DNA of 64,000 bases from contig NZ_FBXK01000001.1 in assembly GCF_900013425.1 (NCBI RefSeq), forward strand, positions 866,501 through 930,500, in the 5' to 3' direction. The position numbers were made by a program, and so were the translations under genes. This DNA comes from Sphingobium sp. Z007. Lineage in GTDB: Bacteria; Pseudomonadota; Alphaproteobacteria; Sphingomonadales; Sphingomonadaceae. This document shows, in pieces, positions 54,664-62,949 of the stretch (position 1 is its first letter; every line of letters begins with the position of its first letter). Under the pieces are notes generated by a model. It made no database searches, was not told the DNA's origin, and saw only the letters and a program-made list of their open reading frames with translations.

Positions 54664-55767
54664 TCATGCAGTGGCGAGCCACTGCGGCCAGCCGGCCTGC
54701 GCATTCGCGGCATCTGCCAACTTGCGCTCGCCGGGCGATGCGAACCTTGTATCCCAGTCTTGCAGACGCGGCTGGGCTATGAACCGGTGCCAGATCGGAG
54801 GGACAAGTCCGCAGAGGAAACACAGGAACAATGACGGCATCTGCGGCGCGTCGCACTCGGGTTGGAGTTCGTAGAACGGTGTGTGGCCATCGAGGTGGTG
54901 GTTGATGTGGTTTGTAATCTCCACCCCGATCGGACGGGAGATCATGCCCAGATGGTTCCAGGCATGATGCTTGGCGATTGGTTCGCCTTCAATCCGGATC
55001 AGCCCGTAGTGCTGGAAGTAATTGAAGCCTTCGATCAACATTTTGGCGAGAAAAATGGCGACGGCAGTGGCGATACCAGCAACAGGCCCCGCGAGTAAGG
55101 TTGCCCCGCCAACAATTGTGCCAAGCAGGATTGGGAGTAGCCACATCGCGTTGCGCCAGCTCCACGTCGAATAGCCCATGCGTGATAGCATTTCGCCCTG
55201 TTTTTCCCAAGTATCACGATAAGAACCCCACGTCGCCGAAAGGACGAAGCTGTAGATCGTCTGCCCTCGGGGCGGCGTGTCGCTATCCTTCTGCGTGTCT
55301 AGGTGGACGTGATGGGTGACGATATGCGCGATATCGCGATTGGGGTCGCCGTAAAAGGCGCTAAGCCCCTTGGCGAGAGCGCGCGGGAACCAGTGCCGAC
55401 GGTGCATGAGTTCGTGCGCCACGGGCAAGGTGGGAACCGAGGATAGCCAGGCAAGGCTGGCGATCGACCCAGCCAATTGCCAGGATGAACTCGGTGCCCC
55501 CCAAATTAGGTTGGAGCCTGATTCAACAGAGTAGGCAAAAGCGAGATAGAGCGCAATCATCAGCGGAAAATGCAAGTAGATAGCGAAATCCGCAGCGGCC
55601 GATATGCCGCGCACGCGCATCTTGCGATCACTAGGCAAGGCGATGTCCAGCAGCATGAGCACAGGGAATGTACCAATGCCGAGCCACACAAATGGCCCGC
55701 CAAGGACAAATCCGGCGATGGCCGCGAGTGTAACCATAGGCACCAGATAATATCGCAGTGCGTCCAT
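54664..55767 (-). CDS. xylM: Xylene monooxygenase hydroxylase (XylM-like), membrane di-iron enzyme
   Basis: 367 aa, close to the known size. Several membrane segments and the three His boxes of the AlkB/XylM family are present: HELMHRRH, HIVTHHVHLD and NHINHHLDGH. It oxidises aryl methyl groups to alcohols. The ATG at 55767 starts the conserved MDALRYYLVPMV. It follows two oxygenase pairs in the same operon. Confidence 0.92.
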   Translation of the reverse strand: MDALRYYLVPMVTLAAIAGFVLGGPFVWLGIGTFPVLMLLDIALPSDRKMRVRGISAAADFAIYLHFPLMIALYLAFAYSVESGSNLIWGAPSSSWQLAGSIASLAWLSSVPTLPVAHELMHRRHWFPRALAKGLSAFYGDPNRDIAHIVTHHVHLDTQKDSDTPPRGQTIYSFVLSATWGSYRDTWEKQGEMLSRMGYSTWSWRNAMWLLPILLGTIVGGATLLAGPVAGIATAVAIFLAKMLIEGFNYFQHYGLIRIEGEPIAKHHAWNHLGMISRPIGVEITNHINHHLDGHTPFYELQPECDAPQMPSLFLCFLCGLVPPIWHRFIAQPRLQDWDTRFASPGERKLADAANAQAGWPQWLATA

Positions 55768-55903
55768 TTCATCTCTCCATCCGAAAGACAGCAAACAATT
55801 CAGACCAAAGGAATGAATCGGGCGGTCAGAAATCATCCCGTCATCATCAATTTTGTTAACGGCGACCAGCACAGCTTGCTTAATACCGTAAGCTATAGGC
55901 TGA

Positions 55904-56455
55904 TTAGAGAAAGATGTTAAGATTTTTACTGAGGAGAACATTATGCTTTAGAATGATACGACGCATCACTAACTGAAAACTATTTTCTACTTCACGCCAG
56001 ATATCGATACGGTTGCCGATCAGCGAGTCTTCCTCGCGTTCATTACGATTGCGATATGCATAGAAGTTGGAGAAAACCTGGTACTCGCCGGGTATTGCGG
56101 TCAGTTCTACCTCAACATTTGTAATGATGTGAGTATAACGCGTGGCGGGATCCTCGGACCAGGCAGTACCTGTTTCCAATCGAGAGAGACGTTTCTTAAT
56201 TTCGGTAAGATTATCATTATAATAGGCCATCCTGGTCAAGTCCTTGACCTGGTCTGTTTTGTCACGGCGATAGCGAGTCTCGATGCCAGGCATATGGTAA
56301 AGCAAATCGTCGGCCAGCAGCTTGACCCAATCGACGTAATTTTCTTCGTCGAGCATCCGCGCTTCGCGGTATAGCGTCTGTGTCAAACTATGCGTCTGTT
56401 CAACGGAGGCGCTCTGTCCAGTGGTTGGACGTTCCAATGTAGCATTCTGTATCAT
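55904..56455 (-). CDS. Ring-hydroxylating oxygenase, beta subunit (partner of 56470)
   Basis: 183 aa. LTQTLYREARMLDEENYVDWVK, DLLYHMPGIETRYRR and the tail HNVLLSKNLNIFL are of the naphthalene/biphenyl-type beta family. The Met at 56455 fits the operon, starting 14 bp after the alpha stop. It is distinct in sequence from the beta subunits at 7664 and 57864. Confidence 0.87.
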   Translation of the reverse strand: MIQNATLERPTTGQSASVEQTHSLTQTLYREARMLDEENYVDWVKLLADDLLYHMPGIETRYRRDKTDQVKDLTRMAYYNDNLTEIKKRLSRLETGTAWSEDPATRYTHIITNVEVELTAIPGEYQVFSNFYAYRNRNEREEDSLIGNRIDIWREVENSFQLVMRRIILKHNVLLSKNLNIFL

Positions 56456-56469
56456 TGCAGTGATCCTTT

Positions 56470-57837
56470 TCAGAGCGCGAACAGGCCGGGGAGATTGCGT
56501 GTATCGCCAACGCCGGAAAGGCGAGGTTCCGGCCGTTGGGGCATCGTGTCCAGCTTGTCGGCCTCCATCATATCGAGCCACCGCTGGTAAAAGCCCCGCT
56601 GGTTGGCATCGTTATATTGCCCGCGGTAAACGATACCCGGAAGCGTATCATGGTCGATCTGGCGTGAAATACCGCAACGGTAGTGCAGGCGTTCGTGACG
56701 CGTGATTACACCACGGTTTACGGTGGTGCAGTTGCTCCAGTTCTCACCATCATCCATCTCGAACGTGCCTCCCGGGCCAAAGGTTTGCATGACCCCCTTT
56801 GTGATTTCATCCTTGATGTCATCAGGCATCGTCTTGTTGACGATCACCCAAGTCTTAAGCTCGAATTCCATAGGGCCTTTGGGCTGCCACTGCCGGAAGG
56901 TCGAAATACCTGGCAGGAACGATACGTTGGGGAAGATCGAGGCAGAAGCGACCGATCCGAAGATCTTTGAGCGCATTTCACCAAGCCGTTGGGCCATCTT
57001 CGGGCGAATTCTCTCATAATATTCGAGAACTTTCGGTCGGCCCAGCAGGAACAGGTCGCCCACACCTTCGGTGCCAAACTCCCACCCATGGCCATTGACG
57101 CTGGCATGGTAGGAATTTTCCATATCGATCGGCGGAAAGGGCTCGCCGTTGTTCATCGAGCGGCAGCCTGAATCATGCGTCCATCCAGCATGGTAGGCGT
57201 CGCCGATGAAATTTTCGACGCCAAACTTCCAGTTGGCGTTCATCACTGACTTGATGCAGCCGCCGATCAGTTCGGTGCCGCCGTCCTCGTTGTCGAGCAG
57301 CATGTCCAGATACCAGCGGAAGTCGCCCAGCCAAGCATCTAGGCTAGGACCGTCCTCGGCGAACGTCGCAAACACCAACCCCTTATAGCTGCCAACCCTG
57401 GCAACCTGCTTCAGCCCGTTCTTACGGCGATCAATATCGTTGTCGTCGTAACAATATTCCTCATGCATGCCTTTCAGATCGCCAGCAGTATCGAACGCCC
57501 AGCCGTGATAATTGCACACAAAGCGGCGGGTGTTACCTGCATCGGCGAAGCAAACTTTGTTGCCGCGATGGGGACAGGAATTCAAGAACACCCTGATCGA
57601 ACCGTCGGGCTGTCGCGCGACGATTACGCCATCCTCACCCATGTGGGTTGTCAGGAAATCGCCAGCCTTAGGCAACTGACTCTCATGGGCAACGAACAGC
57701 CAGGACCGTGCGAAGATACGATAGAGCTCTTCTTCATAGATATCCGCATCACTGAAGATCCTGCGATCGAGCCAGCCTTCCTTGAGATTCATGTAACGCG
57801 AAAACTCCGGCTCACGACCGATCCGCTCAATGCGCAT
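56470..57837 (-). CDS. Ring-hydroxylating oxygenase, alpha subunit
   Basis: 455 aa. The Rieske ligands are C88/H90 and C108/H111 (CPHRGNKVC and CNYHGW). The iron site is IGDAYHAGWTH (D213, H216, H221). The sequence resembles the biphenyl/PAH-type alpha subunits of sphingomonads (BphA1f-like), so this may be the main PAH dioxygenase; that is a judgement by eye. Middle of the sigma-54-type operon. Confidence 0.88.
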   Translation of the reverse strand: MRIERIGREPEFSRYMNLKEGWLDRRIFSDADIYEEELYRIFARSWLFVAHESQLPKAGDFLTTHMGEDGVIVARQPDGSIRVFLNSCPHRGNKVCFADAGNTRRFVCNYHGWAFDTAGDLKGMHEEYCYDDNDIDRRKNGLKQVARVGSYKGLVFATFAEDGPSLDAWLGDFRWYLDMLLDNEDGGTELIGGCIKSVMNANWKFGVENFIGDAYHAGWTHDSGCRSMNNGEPFPPIDMENSYHASVNGHGWEFGTEGVGDLFLLGRPKVLEYYERIRPKMAQRLGEMRSKIFGSVASASIFPNVSFLPGISTFRQWQPKGPMEFELKTWVIVNKTMPDDIKDEITKGVMQTFGPGGTFEMDDGENWSNCTTVNRGVITRHERLHYRCGISRQIDHDTLPGIVYRGQYNDANQRGFYQRWLDMMEADKLDTMPQRPEPRLSGVGDTRNLPGLFAL

Positions 57838-57863
57838 GTCATTCTCCTCTCAATGATTACATG

Positions 57864-58391
57864 TTAGAAAAATACGTTGATGTTGCTGTCGGGCAGTACC
57901 GCGTGATCAAGTGCTATTTCGCGCGCCGCCAATTTCCAGCCATCGGCATGCATACGCCAACGATCGGAGCGCCCGGCAGTAAGAACCCTTGTCAGGCCGT
58001 CGATGCGGTTGCGATGGATGACGATCACCGAGTGCACGATAGCCTCGTTTTCGGCATCCGCGCGCTCGACCTCAACATTTGAAACGACGCGGCGCACAAA
58101 ATTTGGCGGATCCTCAGCCCATACAAATCCGGAGCGCAGGCGATCGATCCTCAGCTTGAGCCGCGCAAGATTCTCGTTGAAAACGACGCCGACGCCAACC
58201 GCCGCGGGCGGCGAACGATCCGCCCGGAACCGCCGTCTCTTGAGCTCCATGCGATAAGTCACATCGTTGCACATGAATTCCAACCAATCCTCGAAGCGCT
58301 CCGCGTCGAGCAGACGCGCTTCGTGGTACAGGCGCTGAGTCAGGCCGGTGACACTCTCCGTGGACATCGGAGCGACGCCCGACTCAAGCAT
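57864..58391 (-). CDS. Ring-hydroxylating oxygenase, beta subunit (partner of 58384)
   Basis: 175 aa. LTQRLYHEARLLDAERFEDWLE, VTYRMELKRRRFRADR and the tail LDHAVLPDSNINVFF fit the family. The ATG at 58391 has GAGGAG 7 nt upstream and overlaps the alpha stop by 8 bp; an ATG 8 codons later is the alternative. Confidence 0.86.
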   Translation of the reverse strand: MLESGVAPMSTESVTGLTQRLYHEARLLDAERFEDWLEFMCNDVTYRMELKRRRFRADRSPPAAVGVGVVFNENLARLKLRIDRLRSGFVWAEDPPNFVRRVVSNVEVERADAENEAIVHSVIVIHRNRIDGLTRVLTAGRSDRWRMHADGWKLAAREIALDHAVLPDSNINVFF

Positions 58392-59730
58392 TGATTGTCT
58401 CCTCGGCGACCACTGAATTGATGTTGTAGGTGGGAACACCGGCCCAGTTGTCAGCCTGCATATGTTCCTGCCAACGGCGGTAGAAATAACGCTGGTTGTG
58501 CTCGCTCACCAATCCGGCGGCGATGTCGCCGGGGAAACCTTCGCGCGGCCCTGAACGGTTTAGCGCCATGTTGGTGAACACGTCCATTTGCGCTGTGCGC
58601 CATCCACGGGACTGTTCGGTGCAGGCAGCAAGATTATCGCCATCGTCGTTGTCGAAGAGGCCGGCCAGGCCGAAGGTCAGGCACTGATTGTCCAGGATCG
58701 CCGCCTGTATCTCGGCGGGCATGTCGTTTTCGACCATAGCCCAGGTCCACTGCTCGATTTGGCCCGGACCCTTGGGATGATAGACCCGGAACCAGTTGAG
58801 GCCCGGCAGGAACTGCAGGTTGGGAAAGATCGTGATATTGATCTGCGAACCCCAGAGCTGCTCGCCGCGCACCTTGCCCAGCCGTTCGATCACCTGTGGA
58901 CGATTGAATTCAAGATAGTCCAGCATTGGCTTTGGTTTGGGGTAGAAGGCATAGCCAGAAACCCCGTCGAGGGAGGTCAGGGCCATGTGGCCGTTCAACC
59001 CGGCAACGGAAAGCCCGCCGTCGAGATCCGTGCTCGAATTGCCGACGCTAAGACCGGCAAGATCCAGAGACTGCACCGCCCTCATCGCCCCGGCGTGCGC
59101 CCAGCCGAGATGATAGCCGTCGCCACAGACATTCTCTACTGGCAGCTTCCAATTACTGGCGAGCACCATCTTCTGGGTTTCACCGACGAGTGACGTTCCA
59201 CCCGGCATTGCATCGAGCCAGACGTCGAGGAAGAATTTTGCATCGCCAAGATAGTCTTCGAGTGAAGGCGGATCCGCATCGAAACAGCCAAAGACGAGGC
59301 CTTTATACTCAGCAACGTGGGCCACGGGAACAAGGCCCAGCCTGCTGCGGTCCAACTCACCGAAATAAGCTTCTTTCTCCAGCGGTACAGCGCTGAGCGA
59401 GCCGTCCGGTGCGAACGACCAGCCATGATAATTGCAGGTAAACGCCTTCGCGTTTCCTCGGTCGGAGCGGCAGATCCTGTTGCCGCGATGCGTGCAGCTG
59501 TTCAGGAAGGCCTTGATCGTTCCGTCCTTCTGGCGAATGACGATGACATCGTCCTCGCCCATAAAGGTACGGAAATAGTCGCCAGCCTCAGGAATCTGGC
59601 TAGTATGCACGAGGAACAGCCAGCACCGCCCGAAGATGCGTTCGAGCTCCTGCCGGTAAAGTTCCTCGCTCGAATATATCGCCCGCGATTGACGGCCCGT
59701 TGCCGTATCGACCAGTCCGGAAACATCCAT
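58384..59730 (-). CDS. Ring-hydroxylating oxygenase, alpha subunit
   Basis: 448 aa. The Rieske ligands are C79/H81 and C99/H102 (CTHRGNRIC and CNYHGW). The iron site is CGDGYHLGWAH (D204, H207, H212). It is of the same branch as the protein at 6248. First gene of a six-gene minus-strand operon (alpha, beta, alpha, beta, xylM, xylA), about 66 bp downstream of the start point predicted from the sigma-54 promoter. Confidence 0.88.
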   Translation of the reverse strand: MDVSGLVDTATGRQSRAIYSSEELYRQELERIFGRCWLFLVHTSQIPEAGDYFRTFMGEDDVIVIRQKDGTIKAFLNSCTHRGNRICRSDRGNAKAFTCNYHGWSFAPDGSLSAVPLEKEAYFGELDRSRLGLVPVAHVAEYKGLVFGCFDADPPSLEDYLGDAKFFLDVWLDAMPGGTSLVGETQKMVLASNWKLPVENVCGDGYHLGWAHAGAMRAVQSLDLAGLSVGNSSTDLDGGLSVAGLNGHMALTSLDGVSGYAFYPKPKPMLDYLEFNRPQVIERLGKVRGEQLWGSQINITIFPNLQFLPGLNWFRVYHPKGPGQIEQWTWAMVENDMPAEIQAAILDNQCLTFGLAGLFDNDDGDNLAACTEQSRGWRTAQMDVFTNMALNRSGPREGFPGDIAAGLVSEHNQRYFYRRWQEHMQADNWAGVPTYNINSVVAEETINA

Positions 59731-59805
59731 TCTGTCTTCCCTCTCCCAATGGCCGCCGTCAGATTCTCGCGGTCAGCGCGCTCCGACGCCTGTTCCAAGT
59801 GTTGT

Positions 59806-59822
59806 TAGCATGAACCGTGCCA
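59806..59822 (-). promoter_or_regulatory. Sigma-54 promoter of the oxygenase-xylMA operon
   Basis: On the minus strand the sequence reads TGGCAC-GGTTC-ATGCT. The -24 box is perfect, the -12 GC is at the exact 10-bp spacing, and there is one departure from TTGC. It faces the oxygenase operon and lies next to a divergently transcribed sigma-54 activator gene. Confidence 0.75.
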
Positions 59823-59886
59823 AATCATGGAACAGCGTATTTCCAGGAAGATTGCGCAGATGGGGTATCGCAGCCACCCGAAATAT

Positions 59887-59900
59887 CGACATATTTGTCG
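59887..59900. promoter_or_regulatory. Candidate upstream activator site
   Basis: CGACA-TATT-TGTCG is a perfect dyad centred about 97 bp upstream of the predicted start point, between the sigma-54 promoter and the activator gene. Activators of the XylR type bind dyads in this position. It differs from the published XylR site, so the assignment is tentative. Confidence 0.45.
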
Positions 59901-59950
59901 AATGCTGGGACTTCTATGGCAGCCAGTGGCCATATATGTTATGACGAGCC

Positions 59951-61591
59951 ATGAAGCATCTCCCCACATATGCCGATTTGACAAGCCGACTGCGGTTCTC
60001 GCCCGAACAGGGCCGCATCTGGCGTGACAGCGAACGTTGCGTTTTGCTCAGTAACTCGGCGCTGACCATGTTGCGGAACGCGATGGTCGTCCAGTTGGGT
60101 CTCGCCAGCGCGCGGCAGCTATTTTGGGAGTTAGGTTTCGCGGAAGGCGCGCGGTGTGCCGTGGAGGCAAAAAATCTTCGGCCCAACCGTGATTTTCTCG
60201 AAGCCTTTTCAGTGGGTCCGCAGGCTCATGCGTTGACCGGGTTCGGCTGGACCGAAATCGAAACTTTGGACAGCGACCTTGCAAGCGGCCATTTCGAAGG
60301 GCGTTTCCTGGTCCACGATTCGATCGAGGCGGGAATCCACCTTGCTACCGAAGGGATCAACGCCGATCCGGTGTGCTGGTTGCAGACCGGTTTCGCCAGC
60401 GGGTTTGCCAGTACATTTGCTGGACAGTCGATAATCATGCGCGAAATCGAGTGTCAGGGGATGGGTGATCCGGTCTGCGTGCTCCATGCTAAACCAGAAT
60501 CCGAATGGTCCGGCCTGGAGGATACGGAAAGGGCCGCGGTTCCGCTCGTGTCGGCTGGAGGTCAATGCCCAGAAACTGACTTTGTCGCCGGCGTATCTGC
60601 GGGCTTTCACGCAGTACGTAATCTAATCGAGCGGGCGGCGGGAACCGACGCCAGTCTGCTGTTCCTGGGGGAAACCGGCGTCGGCAAGGAGGTGTTTGCC
60701 AAGATGGCCCACCAACTTAGCCTTCGTCGAGATGCGCCTTTTGTCGCTCTGAATTGTGCTGCGATTCCTGAAGGTTTGATCGAAGCGGAACTATTTGGCG
60801 TGGCCAAGGGGGCTTTTACAGGAGCCGTGGCCAACCGGCTGGGGCGCTTCGAACTCGCCAACGGCGGCACGCTGTTTCTTGACGAGATTTCGATGCTCTC
60901 GCCATTGGCCCAAAGCAAAGTTTTGCGGGCAGTTCAGGAGGGCGAATTCGAACGGGTAGGAGACACCAAGACAATCCATGTGAATGTCCGCCTTATCGCC
61001 GCGTCGAATATTGATCTAGAGGCTGCTATGGCTGCGGGTGCCTTCCGGCCCGATCTGTATTTCCGCCTTTCTACGCTTCCGATACGTGTTCCGCCCTTGC
61101 GGGAGCGCAGGGAAGATATTCCGCGTTTGATGGAACATTTCCGGGCCAAATATGCCAGGCGCCACAGGCGTGCAGTTCAAGGTTTCACAGCGCGCTCGAT
61201 TAACGCGCTGCTGATGCATGATTATCCGGGAAATGTGAGGGAATTGGAGAGAATGGTAGAGCGCGCCGTTCTCCTTGCCGACGAAGCTGGTGCTATTGAC
61301 TTGGGGCATATTTTCATCGGGTCTGATCGGCTGCACGTCAAAAGCGGACTTGCTTTGAACGAGAAGGGCCACCTCGTCGGAGCGGATGCGCAGCAGGAAG
61401 AGACACCATCGATCGAGCAGCTTGCTGGCTTGATGCGTCAAAAGGGTGAAACGCTTGCGTCGATAGAACGTGTCATCGTACAGGCTGCAGTTGAAGCCAC
61501 TGGTGGCAACGTTGCTCAAGCGGCCAGAGATTTGGGGCTGACACGTCGGCAACTTGCCTTCAAGCTCGAGAAAATGCACCGACCCGACTGA
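59951..61591 (+). CDS. xylR: Sigma-54-dependent activator, XylR/DmpR type
   Basis: 546 aa. The N-terminal aromatic-sensing domain spans about 1-210 (FSVGPQAHALTGFGWTEIE; V4R part with INADPVCWLQTGFASGFAS and CQGMGDPVCVLHA). The AAA+ domain has Walker A GETGVGKE (about 240), GAFTGA (about 286) and GGTLFLDEI (about 300). The C-terminal Fis-type helix-turn-helix is GGNVAQAARDLGLTRRQLAF. Binding of an aromatic effector would activate the sigma-54 promoter at 59806. Any role at other operons is unproven. Confidence 0.92.
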   Translation: MKHLPTYADLTSRLRFSPEQGRIWRDSERCVLLSNSALTMLRNAMVVQLGLASARQLFWELGFAEGARCAVEAKNLRPNRDFLEAFSVGPQAHALTGFGWTEIETLDSDLASGHFEGRFLVHDSIEAGIHLATEGINADPVCWLQTGFASGFASTFAGQSIIMREIECQGMGDPVCVLHAKPESEWSGLEDTERAAVPLVSAGGQCPETDFVAGVSAGFHAVRNLIERAAGTDASLLFLGETGVGKEVFAKMAHQLSLRRDAPFVALNCAAIPEGLIEAELFGVAKGAFTGAVANRLGRFELANGGTLFLDEISMLSPLAQSKVLRAVQEGEFERVGDTKTIHVNVRLIAASNIDLEAAMAAGAFRPDLYFRLSTLPIRVPPLRERREDIPRLMEHFRAKYARRHRRAVQGFTARSINALLMHDYPGNVRELERMVERAVLLADEAGAIDLGHIFIGSDRLHVKSGLALNEKGHLVGADAQQEETPSIEQLAGLMRQKGETLASIERVIVQAAVEATGGNVAQAARDLGLTRRQLAFKLEKMHRPD

Positions 61592-61599
61592 TGCTGCTG

Positions 61600-61626
61600 T
61601 TGACGCTTCTTAACCAATTGTATAAT
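61600..61626 (+). promoter_or_regulatory. Candidate sigma-70 promoter of the reductase gene
   Basis: TTGACG (61600-61605) and a consensus TATAAT (61621-61626) are 15 bp apart, shorter than the 17-bp optimum. GTGCAAT (61627-61633), a half-site of the 37116 palindrome, follows the -10 directly and would cover the transcription start. Confidence 0.5.
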
Positions 61627-61696
61627 GTGCAATGGTAGATACATATTAGAATAGATATTAGGGTATGGATGTGTCCATCGAACTGGGAGGTAATAA

Positions 61697-62923
61697 GTGC
61701 GATCGGTAGCGATAGTAGGTGCCAATCTCGCTGGTGGGCGAGCGGCAGAGGCGCTGCGGCAGGCTGGATTCGACGGTCGGATATCGCTGATCGGTGAGGA
61801 GCCTTTGAGGCCCTACGAACGGCCGCCTTTATCAAAGGAGTTCCTTTGGAATACTTCCCAAGCTCCAGCCAATTTTTTCCTGCAGGATGAAGAATGGTAC
61901 GCCCAGAACAGGATCGATCTGCTGCTTAATACACGGGTCGAATCACTGGATTTGACCGGGGGCGGAGTGCGCCTGGCGGGTGGGCAGATGGTCATCGCTG
62001 ACAAGGTACTGCTAGCGACCGGTGGACACGCCCGCAAGCTCAACTTAGCAGGCGCTGAATGCTCCAACGTGCATTATCTGCGCACTTGTGAAGACGCCGC
62101 CAGAATGGCCGTCGATCTTCGGCCGGGGGCGCGGGTCGTCATCGTGGGGATGGGCGTGATTGGCGCTGAAGTGGCCGCTAGTGCGATCAAGCTGGGCTGT
62201 GATGTGACCGTAGTTGAGCCGTTGGCGGCGCCGATGGAGCGGGCGCTTGGCAAGCGGTTCGGGCAGTGGCTCGGCAATGAGCACCGCAAGCGAGGCGTCA
62301 AAACTCATTTCAACCGAGGCGTAACGGGATTCAAATTCGCGAACGAGCGTGTCTCCGCTGTCGAGATAGACGACGGCACTCTCATCCCCTGCGATGCTGT
62401 CGTTGTCGGAGTGGGGATCATTCCCGCAACGTCTCTTGCGATTGACGCAGGTTTGACAGTGAACAACGGGATCGTTGTCGATCGTCGATGCCAGACCAGT
62501 AATCCGGCGGTATTTGCCGCAGGTGATGTGGCCGAGCAGGATGGTTTTTTTGGCGGACGCTTCCGGCAGGAAACATATCAGAACGCGGTCGACCAAGCTC
62601 AGGCTGCGGCCTTGGCTATGCTGGGCCATGAGGTCGCTTACTGTAAGCCGATGTGGTATTGGAGCGATCAGTTCGATTTGAACATTCAGTTTTCGGGACA
62701 AATTCCGGTGCAGGCAGAAATCGTCGTTCGCGGGGATATCGAAAGCAACGCTTTCGTTGCTTTCTTCCTGTCAGACAAAATCATTGACGGCGTCCTCACC
62801 GTCAACAGGGCCGCTGATATGGGGATAGGCAAGCGACTTGTCGAACGTCGGTTGAGCGCCGGCGCGGATCGGCTAGGCGATACAGGCGTGTCTTTACGCG
62901 AATTGCTCCAGCAGGCAGCTTAG
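61697..62923 (+). CDS. bphA4: Ferredoxin reductase of the oxygenase system (BphA4-like)
   Basis: 408 aa FAD/NADH protein. FAD-binding is VAIVGANLAGGRAAEALR, NAD-binding VVIVGMGVIGAEVAAS, the second FAD motif NPAVFAAGDVAE, and PYERPPLSKEFL is typical of this family. The start is GTG at 61697 with GGGAGG upstream. It is the only reductase of this type in the window and probably supplies the Rieske ferredoxin at 35723. It has its own promoter, separate from any oxygenase gene. Confidence 0.92.
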   Translation: MRSVAIVGANLAGGRAAEALRQAGFDGRISLIGEEPLRPYERPPLSKEFLWNTSQAPANFFLQDEEWYAQNRIDLLLNTRVESLDLTGGGVRLAGGQMVIADKVLLATGGHARKLNLAGAECSNVHYLRTCEDAARMAVDLRPGARVVIVGMGVIGAEVAASAIKLGCDVTVVEPLAAPMERALGKRFGQWLGNEHRKRGVKTHFNRGVTGFKFANERVSAVEIDDGTLIPCDAVVVGVGIIPATSLAIDAGLTVNNGIVVDRRCQTSNPAVFAAGDVAEQDGFFGGRFRQETYQNAVDQAQAAALAMLGHEVAYCKPMWYWSDQFDLNIQFSGQIPVQAEIVVRGDIESNAFVAFFLSDKIIDGVLTVNRAADMGIGKRLVERRLSAGADRLGDTGVSLRELLQQAA

Positions 62924-62942
62924 CCATTTTTTGGCTAAGCTG
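62916..62942. terminator. Bidirectional terminator hairpin
   Basis: CAGCTTAGCCA (62916-62926) and TGGCTAAGCTG (62932-62942) form a perfect 11-bp stem with a five-T loop. It sits between two convergent genes and overlaps the reductase stop codon (TAG at 62921-62923). No long T-run follows on the plus strand. Confidence 0.7.
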
Positions 62943-62949
62943 AGGGTTC

